Positions 15,789 to 24,105 of a DNA stretch of 64,000 bases are shown here, one piece after another (position 1 is the first letter of the stretch; each line of letters starts with the position of its first letter). The notes beneath the pieces are model-generated. The model had not been told where the DNA came from and searched no databases. It saw nothing but the letters and a program-made list of their open reading frames with translations. Made by a program: the position numbers and the translations under genes. The stretch lies in assembly GCF_024707525.1 (NCBI RefSeq), contig NZ_CP062231.1:3596001-3660000 (forward strand), read 5' to 3'. The DNA is from Rhizobium sp. TH2. GTDB lineage: Bacteria > Pseudomonadota > Alphaproteobacteria > Rhizobiales > Rhizobiaceae.

Positions 15789-16817
15789 TCAGAGCCAGCC
15801 GCGCTTCTTGAAATACAGGAACGGCATGACCGCCGAGAGCAGCATCAGCAGGATGGCCCACGGATAGCCCAACACCCATTTGAGCTCCGGCATGACGTCG
15901 AAATTCATGCCATAGATCGAGGCGACCAGCGTCGGCGGCAGGAAGACGACAGACGCCACCGTGAAGATCTTGATGATCTGGTTCTGTTCGAGGTTGATCA
16001 GGCCGAGCGTCGCGTCGAGCAGAAAATTGATCTTGGCCGACAGCGACGCCGCATGCTCGCCGAGCGAACCGGCGTCGCGCTGGATCAGCTTGATGCGTTG
16101 CCGCGACTCCTAGGAGATCTTGCGCGCGTCGGTTTCGAGCGCCAGATGATAGGCGGTCAGGCGCGCGATGCTGACAAGGCTTTCACGCACCATCGACAGG
16201 AAATCTCCCTTCCGCCCGATCTGCTCGATCAGCGACTGGAGATCGCGCGTCTTCTTGGTGGCATTGGCCGCCTTGTTGCGGAACACGTCGCGCGAAATGC
16301 CGTCGATCTCGTTGGCCAGCCGCTCGAGCGTATCCGCCATCCGGTCTATCAAGGCTTCGAGCAGTCCGATCATCACGGATTCGCCGGCAGCGGAAGATGC
16401 CCCAACGCCATTCGACCGCTGCACCCGGCTTGCGAAGATGTCGAACGGCTTGTGTTCGGCATAACGAATGGTCACGAGGCACGCATCCTTCAGCACGAAG
16501 GTAATCGGCGTCTTGCTGGGATCATCGCCCTCCAGCCCGGTCAGCGCGGTGATGGTCATGAAGTCCGCACCATCCTCGTAATAGAGGCGCGCGGATAGCT
16601 CGATCTCTTCCATCTCGTCGCGGGTCGGGATGGAGATCGCAAATCGTGCCTCCACCGCCCCGTTTTCGGCGGCTTGCGGATTGACGAGATCGTACCAGAC
16701 CGGCAGCTGTGGCCGGCTCAGTACCTGCGCGGCCGCCTGGGTATTGGGTTTGGAAAACGAAGCCATTGCTTCGACGAGGGCCAGATGATCGGCCTCGCGT
16801 GCGTAGATGCGCAGCAT
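15789..16817 (-). pseudogene. corA: corA Mg2+/Co2+ channel gene interrupted by in-frame TAG
   Basis: The minus-strand frame from ATG 16817 reads as a CorA N-terminal cytoplasmic domain (DEMEEIELSARLYYEDG, VLKDACLVTIRYAE, coiled helices). It hits TAG at 16110-16112 after 235 codons. In the same frame, 106 further codons follow to TGA 15789-15791. They encode the CorA membrane part, including [21 protein letters not shown] with the channel GMN signature and the second helix [16 protein letters not shown]. The combined length of about 342 matches an intact CorA. The lesion is one substitution, since CAG, AAG or GAG could have become TAG. A sequencing error or suppression cannot be excluded. Confidence 0.88.
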
Positions 16818-17123
16818 GTAACTCTCCTTGACAGGTCAGTGGCCTGTCCTGAGAGCGACCCCTCAGAGATCACATTGCCGGAACAGGCGTGATTATTGAC
16901 GCCGAACTTCGACTGTCGGGGTTCATCGGGGTTGTCCTTTTGAAGGGCGGCACGGAAACTGTGCCGCTGGAATTCGCTATGCGCCGGCAGCCACATGCAG
17001 TCAATGCCTTTCTGCGTGCGGGCGCCCGGGGCACTCATATTTCGCCGTGGTCTCTTGACCTTGACGGGACCATTGCCCATAGGCAGGGGCACAACGAGAT
17101 CAATAGAACCGAGCATCACTCCC
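16818..17123. other. Intergenic region between corA and ychF
   Basis: A 306-bp gap between divergent genes. On the corA side, AAGGAG (16824-16829) serves corA. Directly upstream of it, a 6-bp inverted repeat GACAGG/CCTGTC (16830-16848) could form a hairpin in the corA leader. The rest contains short overlapping frames that look non-coding. No convincing ychF promoter was identified. Confidence 0.4.
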
Positions 17124-18227
17124 ATGGGCTTTAAATGCGGAATCGTCGGGCTGCCGAATGTCGGCAAGTCCACTCTCTTCAACGCGCTGACCAGGACGGC
17201 GGCGGCGCAGGCCGCCAACTATCCGTTCTGCACCATCGAGCCGAACACCGGCGAAGTGGCGGTGCCCGATCCGCGCCTGCAGAAGCTGGCAAAGATCGCC
17301 GGTTCCAAGGAAATCATTCCGACCCGCATCTCCTTCGTCGATATCGCCGGCCTGGTGCGCGGCGCCTCGAAGGGCGAGGGCCTGGGCAACAAGTTCCTCG
17401 CCAATATCCGCGAAGTCGATGCCGTGGTCCACGTGCTGCGTTGCTTCGAGGATGACGACATCACTCATGTCGAAGGCCGCATCAATCCGGTTGGCGATGC
17501 CGATACGATCGAGACGGAGCTGATGCTCGCCGACCTCGAAAGCCTGGAGCGCCGCGTCGATCAGACCCGCAAGCGTGCTTCCAGCAAGGACAAGGAGTCC
17601 TTGGCGCAGCTCCCGATCATGGAGGCCGTGGTCAAGCTGCTCAACGACGGCAAGCCCGCCCGCCTGCTGCTCAAGACACTCGCAGCCGACGAGATCGAGA
17701 TTCTCAAGGGCCTGAACCTGCTCACCTCGCATCCGGTCCTATATGTCTGCAACGTCGCTGAAGCCGATGCCGCCACCGGCAACGAACACACGAAGGCCGT
17801 CGAGAAGATGGCCGCTGAACAGGGCGCGGAATGCGTCACCATCTCGGCCGCGATCGAGGCGGAAGTCGCCCAGCTTCCCGACGAAGAGTCGAAAGAATTC
17901 CTCGAAGCGCTGGGCCTGCACGAAGCCGGCCTCGACCAACTTATCCGCGCCGGCTACTACCTGCTCCACCTGATCACCTATTTCACGGTCGGCCCTAAGG
18001 AGACCCGCGCCTGGACCATCCCGCGCGGCACCAAGGCGCCGGCTGCGGCGGGCGTCATCCACACCGATTTCGAACGCGGCTTCATCCGCGCCTTCACCAT
18101 CGGCTATGACGATTTCGTCACCCTCGGCGGCGAAGTGCCCGCCAAGGAAGCCGGCAAGGCCCGCGACGAAGGCAAGGAATATGTCGTCGCAGACGGCGAT
18201 GTAATCCATTTCCGGTTCAATACCTGA
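17124..18227 (+). CDS. ychF: Obg-like P-loop ATPase YchF
   Basis: A 367-residue ribosome-associated ATPase/GTPase. It has the G1 loop [14 protein letters not shown] (about 9-22), the G3 region [20 protein letters not shown], a coiled-coil insertion (about 130-200), [12 protein letters not shown] near the G4 position, and a C-terminal TGS domain (about 280-365) with [20 protein letters not shown]. The ATG at 17124 gives the conserved MGFKCGIVG start. The longer in-frame ORF from 16995 adds sequence with no similarity. The coding end lies inside a short palindrome (18224-18240). Confidence 0.96.
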   Translation: MGFKCGIVGLPNVGKSTLFNALTRTAAAQAANYPFCTIEPNTGEVAVPDPRLQKLAKIAGSKEIIPTRISFVDIAGLVRGASKGEGLGNKFLANIREVDAVVHVLRCFEDDDITHVEGRINPVGDADTIETELMLADLESLERRVDQTRKRASSKDKESLAQLPIMEAVVKLLNDGKPARLLLKTLAADEIEILKGLNLLTSHPVLYVCNVAEADAATGNEHTKAVEKMAAEQGAECVTISAAIEAEVAQLPDEESKEFLEALGLHEAGLDQLIRAGYYLLHLITYFTVGPKETRAWTIPRGTKAPAAAGVIHTDFERGFIRAFTIGYDDFVTLGGEVPAKEAGKARDEGKEYVVADGDVIHFRFNT

Positions 18228-18297
18228 GAAGACTTCTCAGCACATAAAGCTACGCGAAAGGATTGGCGGATAGGCTCTCGGCGAAACGAGAGCCGAA

Positions 18298-19542
18298 ATG
18301 TCCGAGCCCACCCTTTCCATCTGCGTGCCTTCGCGCAACCGGCAGATCTATTTCCAGCAAACCATCGCGTCGCTGATGGCGTCGTTGCGCGCCGATGTCG
18401 AGTTTGTCTTCGCCGACAATTCCGACGCCGCCGCTGTCATGGACGGGTTCATGGCAGAGCGGATGCGCGATCCACGCGTGCGCTATCTCGCCTCCACCGG
18501 CCGGGCGCTGCCGATGATGGAAAACTGGGAGCGCTCGATATCGGCCGCGACCGGGCGCTACGTGGCCTTCATCGGCGACGACGACTATATCGATCCGGAT
18601 CTCGCGGCCTTCATCACCAATCTCGAAAAGACCACCAAGGCCGACGCAATCGCCTGGACTGGCCCCAACTTCGTCTGGCCGGTCGAAGGTGCGGCGCCGC
18701 GTCCCGTCAGCATATCCCTCGGCACGGAGGTGACCCGCCTTTCCAAGGCCTCGCTCATGCGCAAGGCCTTTCTCTGGGAAGCCGCCAGCCATGTGCCGCT
18801 GAGCGGGTTTTCGATCTATCACGGTGCGCTATCGCGTGGGCTGCTCGACAAGATCAAGCTGATGGGCAATGGCCGCCATTTCGAATTCCCGGTCGTCGAC
18901 TACGAGATGGCCTTCAAGACGATCCTGCTCGGCGAGAATTTCATCCACTCCTCCCGGCCGTTCTCTATTCTAGGCGCCTGCCCGCTGTCGAACTCGGTGA
19001 CCATCGGCAATGTCGCCGCCGAGCGCGAAGCCCAGCGCATCTTCTTTGCCGAGCATGGCTGGAACATGAATGACGCCGAATGGATGGAGGGCACACCCTT
19101 CCGGACGTGGCACGGCGTCACCGCCTGCATCTACCTGATCCAGCACTGGCTATCGCACAAGATCGGCATGCAGCATCACGGCTTCGAGGAAAACCTCGTC
19201 CGTGCCTTCTCGGCCAATTGCGGCCTCTATCGCAGGCGCGCCGATTTCGACCAGATCACGGGCGAGTTCCGCGAGGCGCTTGCCGGCTGGCATGGCGGAC
19301 AATATCTCGAGCTTTTCACGCCCCGGTTTTTCGAGCCCGTCGCTGTCCAGGGACCGCAAGCATCGGCTTTCACAGGACTTGGCGACAATTCGGTCCTGCA
19401 CTTCCCCGACAGTATCGCCGGCGTCCGTACACCAGGCGAGTTGTTCAGGCTGTTTTCCGATGTCATCGTGCGGGCAGACGATATCCCGATCGATGCTGAC
19501 AAGCTCAGAAGTCAGCCGGCAAGCGCCTCGATCGCCGCCTAG
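18298..19542 (+). CDS. Family 2 glycosyltransferase-like protein
   Basis: A 414-residue protein with a GT-A N-terminal domain: SICVPSRNR (about 7-15), FADNSD, then the metal/nucleotide-sugar loop FIGDDDYIDPDL (about 93-104), the DxD-like motif. The C-terminal half, about 200-390, is less typical and has helical and His/Trp-rich segments. It has no transmembrane helix, so a cytoplasmic location with transfer of an activated sugar is inferred. No polysaccharide cluster surrounds it. Its TAG stop at 19540-19542 is the first three bases of the 274-bp inverted-repeat element, so the repeat defines its C-terminus. Confidence 0.78.
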   Translation: MSEPTLSICVPSRNRQIYFQQTIASLMASLRADVEFVFADNSDAAAVMDGFMAERMRDPRVRYLASTGRALPMMENWERSISAATGRYVAFIGDDDYIDPDLAAFITNLEKTTKADAIAWTGPNFVWPVEGAAPRPVSISLGTEVTRLSKASLMRKAFLWEAASHVPLSGFSIYHGALSRGLLDKIKLMGNGRHFEFPVVDYEMAFKTILLGENFIHSSRPFSILGACPLSNSVTIGNVAAEREAQRIFFAEHGWNMNDAEWMEGTPFRTWHGVTACIYLIQHWLSHKIGMQHHGFEENLVRAFSANCGLYRRRADFDQITGEFREALAGWHGGQYLELFTPRFFEPVAVQGPQASAFTGLGDNSVLHFPDSIAGVRTPGELFRLFSDVIVRADDIPIDADKLRSQPASASIAA

Positions 19543-19813
19543 AGCGTTTCATTGTTAAATGGAAGCAGTTCTGCCGGAGCAGGTTTTCGTCAGGACCAAG
19601 GCGGTGGGCGAGCGTCGTACCCTTAGGTACGGCCGAGACCGACGCCGCAGGGACTGGCGGAAAGATGCCCGGCCCTTCGGGTTGGCTGAAACGGGCCGCC
19701 TGATCGATCGGCCGGCTTGGCCGTAGATTTGGCTATGACGCGCGCCGGCCGATCGACCATCCGACTCCGTTTAAGCCAACAGAACTGATTCCATTTAACA
19801 ATGAAGCGCTCTA
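19540..19813. repeat. 274-bp element with 34-bp terminal inverted repeats
   Basis: The left end (19540-19573) begins TAGAGCGTTTCATTG. The right end (19780-19813) is its reverse complement with two mismatches in 34 bases. Inside, TCGATCGGCCGGC (19704-19716) and GCCGGCCGATCGA (19744-19756) form a perfect 13-bp inverted repeat, so the element can fold into a large stem-loop. No ORF of meaningful length or transposase is present. It resembles rhizobial intergenic palindromic/MITE-like elements. The end triplets TAG and CTA are the stop codons of the two flanking convergent genes. Confidence 0.85.
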
Positions 19814-20974
19814 GCGCACCGCGGGCAGCAGGCTTTGAAGCCCATCGGGCAGATTGCCGACGATCACCCGCCGCAGAGGCTGCCAGCCGATACCCAGCGC
19901 CAGCACGACCACGCCGATCGTCAACAGGGTCAGGAACGCCAGCGTGTCGGTGGTCGCGAAAATCTTGGTGAATCCGCCTTCGGTGAGCAGTACCTTGAAG
20001 GCGTAGCCGAAGGACAGCAGCCCCGATGTGACGAACGCTCGCCGGTCCAGCACAATACCGATCAGCATCAGCAGCAGCACCGCCCCGACGACCATTGCCG
20101 CCTGCCCGGCACTTGTTTCCGCCGAGAACCAGCCCTGTTTGTCGCCGAGATAGACATGCGCCATGATCGTGTAGAGGATCGCCGGCGCCGCTGCGAGATG
20201 CATCCAGAAGGCGACATCCGAGCGCCTTGTCAGGCGGTTCCGATCGGCGAAATCGAACTTCAGCGCCGTGCCGAAGACGACGAGCGCGAACAATCCGAGG
20301 AAGAATACCAGTATCAGTGGATGACGATCATAGAGCGTCGCATCGCCGGAGAAAGCTCGCGTCGCCAGCGCCGCACTATAGATGACCGATGCGAACAGGG
20401 TCACCAGACCCGCCGCCAGCGCCAGCGGTACCCTGTAGCGCCAATAGAAGAGAAAGGTGACGACCGAGGTCGTCGCCGCGATGCCAACGGGAGTCCATTC
20501 GTCGAATCGAGGAGACATATCCTCCCAGATCGGCGTGGTCCCAATTGCCGACGCAATCCCGATGGCGATCGTCAGCGTCACCGCCGGCAGCGCCAGCCGC
20601 TGGCGCCGGACCAGCACCTCGCCGAGGATGATGGCGGCGGGGATCACCGCATAGACGGTCGCGAGCCCGCCCAGCCCGAGCAGGCCGACAATGATGCCGA
20701 TCGTGATGAGAATATCGTGGAAGCCACGGATGAAGCGAGGCGCCTCGCTTTCCTCGACAGTCGAAGCAGGTTCGCTGGCGCGCGGCGTATCGAGGCCCAA
20801 ACCATCCACCACCGGAGCAGAAACCGGCGTACCGACACTGACTCCCCGGCCGAGCAAAAACTCCCCGAGCCGGGCTGTCGCATCGCCCTGGACGAGCCCC
20901 TCGCGAGCCGCATCGTCCAGCACCGGCAGGAGCAATCTCTTGCGGTTTTCCCAATCGCTTAAGTCAAATTTCAC
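19811..20974 (-). CDS. Polytopic inner-membrane protein of unknown function
   Basis: A 387-residue protein with a soluble N-terminal region of about 80 residues (SDWENRKRLLLPVLDDAARE) and about nine hydrophobic segments. One is DILITIGIIVGLLGLGGL near 100 and the last is near 365. It resembles DUF2157-type membrane proteins only loosely, so the family is left open. The start is a GTG at 20974 with GGAG 9 bases upstream; the frame is open further upstream into the divergent MaoC gene and is rejected. The stop codon comes from the right end of the inverted-repeat element. Confidence 0.65.
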   Translation of the reverse strand: MKFDLSDWENRKRLLLPVLDDAAREGLVQGDATARLGEFLLGRGVSVGTPVSAPVVDGLGLDTPRASEPASTVEESEAPRFIRGFHDILITIGIIVGLLGLGGLATVYAVIPAAIILGEVLVRRQRLALPAVTLTIAIGIASAIGTTPIWEDMSPRFDEWTPVGIAATTSVVTFLFYWRYRVPLALAAGLVTLFASVIYSAALATRAFSGDATLYDRHPLILVFFLGLFALVVFGTALKFDFADRNRLTRRSDVAFWMHLAAAPAILYTIMAHVYLGDKQGWFSAETSAGQAAMVVGAVLLLMLIGIVLDRRAFVTSGLLSFGYAFKVLLTEGGFTKIFATTDTLAFLTLLTIGVVVLALGIGWQPLRRVIVGNLPDGLQSLLPAVR

Positions 20975-21040
20975 TTGCGCGAACTCCCCGAAACATCTTT
21001 TCTCCGCCAGATCATTCCTGAATTGAAGTTGCAATCGAAA

Positions 21041-21505
21041 ATGCCCGAAATCCAGTACTGGTTCGAAGATTTCACGCCCGGACGCGCGTTCCATCACACG
21101 CCCCGGACAATAACGGCGGATGAAATCGTCCTATTCGCCAAGGACTTCGACCCGCAGCCTTTTCACCTCTCTGAAGAGGCCGGCAAGGCCAGCATTCTCG
21201 GCGGGTTGTCCGCTTCCGGCTGGCATACATGCTCCATCGCCATGCGCCAGTTCTTCGATACGATCCTGCAATTCACCGCTGGCGAAGGCTCCCCCGGCGT
21301 GGATTTCGTCGAGTGGCGCAAGCCCGTGCTCGCCGGCGACGCACTGGGCGGTACGATCACCGTGCTCGAATCCCGCGCGCTCAAATCCCGGCCCGGCCTC
21401 GGCATGGTCAAGCTCCGGCATGAAACCACGAACCAGCGCGGCGAAATGGTGATGACCATGGAGCATCCCTTCATGGTCCGCCTGCGGGAAGGAGTTTTCG
21501 CATGA
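21041..21505 (+). CDS. MaoC-family hot-dog dehydratase/hydratase (first of two)
   Basis: A 154-residue single hot-dog-fold protein. It starts YWFEDFTPGRAFHHTPRTIT, and the active-site helix carries FDPQPFHLSEEAG (about 30-42), the R-hydratase-like D-x4-H pattern. It probably hydrates or dehydrates a CoA thioester. The ATG at 21041 gives the canonical N-terminus; the ORF extends upstream without a better start. It overlaps the second MaoC gene by 4 bp (ATGA), so the two may act as a heterodimer. The substrate is unknown. Confidence 0.85.
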   Translation: MPEIQYWFEDFTPGRAFHHTPRTITADEIVLFAKDFDPQPFHLSEEAGKASILGGLSASGWHTCSIAMRQFFDTILQFTAGEGSPGVDFVEWRKPVLAGDALGGTITVLESRALKSRPGLGMVKLRHETTNQRGEMVMTMEHPFMVRLREGVFA

Positions 21506-21969
21506 TGCTGAGGGACATAATGATGGTGGGCGAGGCCATCGAGATGGGCACTTACGAATTCACCGCCGAAAGGATCGTCGAATTCGCCTCGCAATTCGAT
21601 CCGCAATTCTTCCATCTCGATGCGGAAAAGGCGAAGAACTCGGTGCTGGGCGGCCTTTGCGCGTCGGGCTGGCACATCTCGGCGGCGATGATGAAATGCA
21701 ATGTCGAGGCCATCAAGCGCCAGGCCAAGGCGGTGATCGAGGCCGGCGGCGTGCCGCCGAAAATCGGCCCCTCGCCGGGGTTCAAGAACATGAAGTGGCT
21801 CAAGCCCGTCTATGCCGGTGATACCGTGACCTATTCCATGCGCTTCACCCGTAGCCGCCCGGTACCCTACCGGCCGGGCCGCAACATCGTCGAGATCAGC
21901 TACGAAGGCCTCAACCAGAAGGGCGACCTCGTCTTCACGGTGGAGGCCAGCGTGGTGGAGTTTGAGTAG
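21502..21969 (+). CDS. MaoC-family hot-dog dehydratase/hydratase (second of two)
   Basis: A 155-residue hot-dog protein with FDPQFFHLDAEKAKNSVLGG (about 33-52), matching the active-site pattern of its upstream partner, and a long central insertion (about 75-105, KRQAKAVIEAGGVPPKIGPS). The ATG at 21502 overlaps the upstream stop. Tandem MaoC genes occur in many rhizobia and may form a heteromeric enoyl-CoA hydratase. The two share only moderate similarity, which suggests an old duplication. No acyl-CoA ligase or dehydrogenase gene is adjacent. Confidence 0.85.
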   Translation: MMLRDIMMVGEAIEMGTYEFTAERIVEFASQFDPQFFHLDAEKAKNSVLGGLCASGWHISAAMMKCNVEAIKRQAKAVIEAGGVPPKIGPSPGFKNMKWLKPVYAGDTVTYSMRFTRSRPVPYRPGRNIVEISYEGLNQKGDLVFTVEASVVEFE

Positions 21970-22006
21970 TTTCCCACTTGATAGATTTCCCACTCAAGCC
22001 TATAGT
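21970..22006 (+). promoter_or_regulatory. Promoter with two direct repeats before the toxin-antitoxin operon
   Basis: TTGATA (21978-21983), a 17-bp spacer and TATAGT (22001-22006) form a good sigma-70-type promoter. The 9-mer TTTCCCACT occurs at 21970-21978 and again at 21986-21994, 16 bp apart, flanking and overlapping the -35 box. Paired repeats there are typical of a binding site for an autoregulating antitoxin. Confidence 0.6.
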
Positions 22007-22032
22007 GACGACTGAAACGGAAGAGATCCACG

Positions 22033-22320
22033 ATGGCACCCGCCAAGAAGATCGCCCGCAGCCAGATCGTCGTCCGACCCGACTCCAAGGGCCGGATCAC
22101 GCTCGGCCCACTGGCAAAGGGCATCAGTAGTTTCGTCATTTCGAAAGAGGACGACGGCAGGCTTACGCTCGATCCGTATAAGGAAATCCCGGCAAGGGAA
22201 GCCTGGCTCTTCCAAAATCCGGTGGCGGCTGACAAAGTCCGCAAAGGAATGACCGATCTGTCGGAAGGCAGGCTTCGAAGCCGTGGCGACTTCACACAAT
22301 TTGTCGAAGACCAGGACTGA
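22033..22320 (+). CDS. Probable antitoxin with AbrB-like N-terminus
   Basis: A 95-residue protein. The N-terminal 45 residues contain VVRPDSKGRITLG, a SpoVT/AbrB-type swapped-hairpin DNA-binding pattern. The C-terminal half (PAREAWLFQNPVAADKVRKG) resembles the toxin-binding tail of StbD/RelB-type antitoxins. Its TGA overlaps the start of the toxin gene (TGATG), and its promoter carries two direct repeats, so it probably represses its own operon and neutralises the downstream toxin. The ATG at 22033 lacks a strong ribosome binding site. Confidence 0.75.
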   Translation: MAPAKKIARSQIVVRPDSKGRITLGPLAKGISSFVISKEDDGRLTLDPYKEIPAREAWLFQNPVAADKVRKGMTDLSEGRLRSRGDFTQFVEDQD

Positions 22321-22616
22321 TGCCGTTCTCACTCCTGTTTGCTGATCAGGCGGACCTTGATCTCGGCGAACTGGAGGATAATCCGGCTCTGGCCAAGCGA
22401 TTGAAGTCGGTCCGGAAGGCGCTCGGATATCTTCAAATCAATCCACGTCACCCTGGACTGAACACGCATAAATATTCCTCGCTTTCGGGACCCAACGGCG
22501 AAGATGTCTTCGAAGCTTATGCGGAAAACAACACACCAGGCGCCTACAGGATTTTCTGGGTCTATGGGCCGGGCAAGGATGTGATAACGATCCTCGCGAT
22601 TACACCGCATCCCTGA
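22320..22616 (+). CDS. Probable RelE/ParE-fold toxin
   Basis: A 98-residue small basic protein with the short helical start and beta-rich C-terminus of the RelE superfamily. The closing block AYRIFWVYGPGKDVITILAI matches the usual YRI-x-W/Y and I-x-I-x-A-I strands. The operon order, antitoxin first with a one-base overlap, supports a type II toxin-antitoxin module. Whether it cuts mRNA on the ribosome or poisons gyrase cannot be told from this sequence. It is convergent with the AraC-family gene, 25 bp away. Confidence 0.75.
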   Translation: MPFSLLFADQADLDLGELEDNPALAKRLKSVRKALGYLQINPRHPGLNTHKYSSLSGPNGEDVFEAYAENNTPGAYRIFWVYGPGKDVITILAITPHP

Positions 22617-22641
22617 CGGGAAAGACCCTCGCGGCTTACAC

Positions 22642-23628
22642 TCAACCGTTCCCCTGCTGCCGCCATGCACCGGGCGACAGGCCATAGGCCCGCGTGAAGG
22701 CCCGGCTGAACGCGGCCTCGGAGCCATAATTGGATTCGATCGCCACGCGGGTGATGGAATCGGATGTATTCCGCAGCCGGACGCTGGCGAGGTAAAGCCG
22801 CCAATCCCGGAGATATCGCATCGGCGACGTATCGAGCGCCGTCTGGAAGCGCTCGATCAGGCCGCTGCGGGATACGGCCGAGATCGAGGCCAATTCCCGC
22901 AATGTCCATTCACGCTCGGGATTGCGGTGAATGGCATTGAGGCAGCGCGAGAGAACCGCATCCGACATCACGGGAAGCGTCTGCACCACGTTCTTCTCGG
23001 CATCCGACATCTGGTGACGCAGGACTTCGATCAAGGTCAGCTCGGTCATCCGCTCGATCATCGACTGACTGCCGTGCCGTGGCTCGTCCACCTCGCGAAC
23101 GATCTGGCGCACCATGCTGGAAAGCCATGCCAGTTCCGCCTGGCCTGTCGTCCTGATGTGAACGAGTTTCGGCAGGACACGCTGCAACGGCGCGAAATCC
23201 AGTACTTCGCAATGCAGATATCCGCAGAGCAGCCGGACGAGATCCGGCCCTTCCCCATAATGCAGCACCGGCGTTCGCGCCCACGGCTTCTGCGGCAAAT
23301 CTCCGGTCGGAATGATGAGCCGTCCATCCTTGCCGGCACCCAGTTGATGACCGGTTCCGAACGGAAACACGACGATGTCGCCGGCATGGAGAACGACTTC
23401 GTCGCCCTCGATCCTCAACCAGCATGTGCCCTCCGCCATGATGTGGAAGGGCATCACGCCGGTGTTCGACGGGGAAAGATTGGCGAGCGACGGCTTGGCG
23501 TCGGTCTGCCAGTCGCCCGATGGCATGAAGCAGAATTGCAGCGAGCCGGATAGCCGGACCGATTCCAGCACGCTCGAAAGAAGGTCGACGTAGGTCCCCT
23601 CACCCACATTTGGAATTTCGGTCAACAC
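22642..23628 (-). CDS. AraC-family transcriptional regulator with cupin domain
   Basis: A 328-residue regulator. The N-terminal cupin half (about 10-195) includes FHIMAEGTCWLRIEG and HAGDIVVFPFGTGHQL, the AraC-binding-cupin pattern. The C-terminal part (about 220-325) holds two helix-turn-helix motifs, with WTLRELASISAVSRSGLIER and the family signature ending AFSRAFTRAYGLSPGAWRQ. It is divergent from the DsrE-like gene (81 bp between starts), so that gene is a likely target. The effector is unknown. Confidence 0.88.
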   Translation of the reverse strand: MLTEIPNVGEGTYVDLLSSVLESVRLSGSLQFCFMPSGDWQTDAKPSLANLSPSNTGVMPFHIMAEGTCWLRIEGDEVVLHAGDIVVFPFGTGHQLGAGKDGRLIIPTGDLPQKPWARTPVLHYGEGPDLVRLLCGYLHCEVLDFAPLQRVLPKLVHIRTTGQAELAWLSSMVRQIVREVDEPRHGSQSMIERMTELTLIEVLRHQMSDAEKNVVQTLPVMSDAVLSRCLNAIHRNPEREWTLRELASISAVSRSGLIERFQTALDTSPMRYLRDWRLYLASVRLRNTSDSITRVAIESNYGSEAAFSRAFTRAYGLSPGAWRQQGNG

Positions 23629-23709
23629 TCATGGACCTCCGGCCAACGACTTTCCCTGACGTCTCTCCTACCCTTCCCTCATAGCATGAACACACGGAAG
23701 GATAGAACC

Positions 23710-24078
23710 ATGCAGAACACCACCGAAAATCTCGTCGTGCTCCTCACCAAGGGCATCGATTCCGAACTCTCGTCCGTCGCGCTGACCATCGCCAATGGCG
23801 GCATCACGGCGGGCCTCAAGGTCTCGCTTTTCCTCACCAGCACGGCGATCGACCTCGTCCGCAAGGGCGGCAACCGGATGACCCACGTTTCCCCGCTGGA
23901 GCCGCTCGCGGCGCTGATCGACGACTTCATGAAACGCGGCGGCACCATCTGGGCCTGCCCGCCCTGCGTGAAGTCGCGCGGCTACGAGCAGTCCGACCTC
24001 ATCGACGGCGTGATCATCATCGGCGCCAGCGCCATGCATGCCGAGATCAAGGCCGGCGCGGCGACGCTGTCGTTTTGA
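23710..24078 (+). CDS. DsrE-family protein
   Basis: A 122-residue single-domain protein of the DsrE/DsrF-like fold, with NLVVLLTKGIDSE at the start, conserved C-containing ACPPCVKSRGYEQSDLIDG (about 83-101) and IIIGASAMHAEI near the end. The paired cysteines (CPPC) are the expected position of a sulfur-carrier or persulfide site, but no sulfur-oxidation genes are nearby. The ATG at 23710 follows AAGGATAG and is preferred over the ATG at 23686. It lies opposite the AraC-family gene, which probably regulates it. Confidence 0.8.
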   Translation: MQNTTENLVVLLTKGIDSELSSVALTIANGGITAGLKVSLFLTSTAIDLVRKGGNRMTHVSPLEPLAALIDDFMKRGGTIWACPPCVKSRGYEQSDLIDGVIIIGASAMHAEIKAGAATLSF

Positions 24079-24105
24079 GTTCGGATGAAAGCGAAAGGAT
24101 CGGTC

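Noticed and set aside
16995..17123. Longer YchF start at 16995
   Set aside because: The added 43 residues are not conserved and the family starts at MGFKCGIVG.
18224..18240. 17-bp palindrome CTGAGAAGACTTCTCAG at the end of ychF
   Set aside because: No T-tract and a one-base loop, so it is not a terminator. Could be a binding site, but there is no support.
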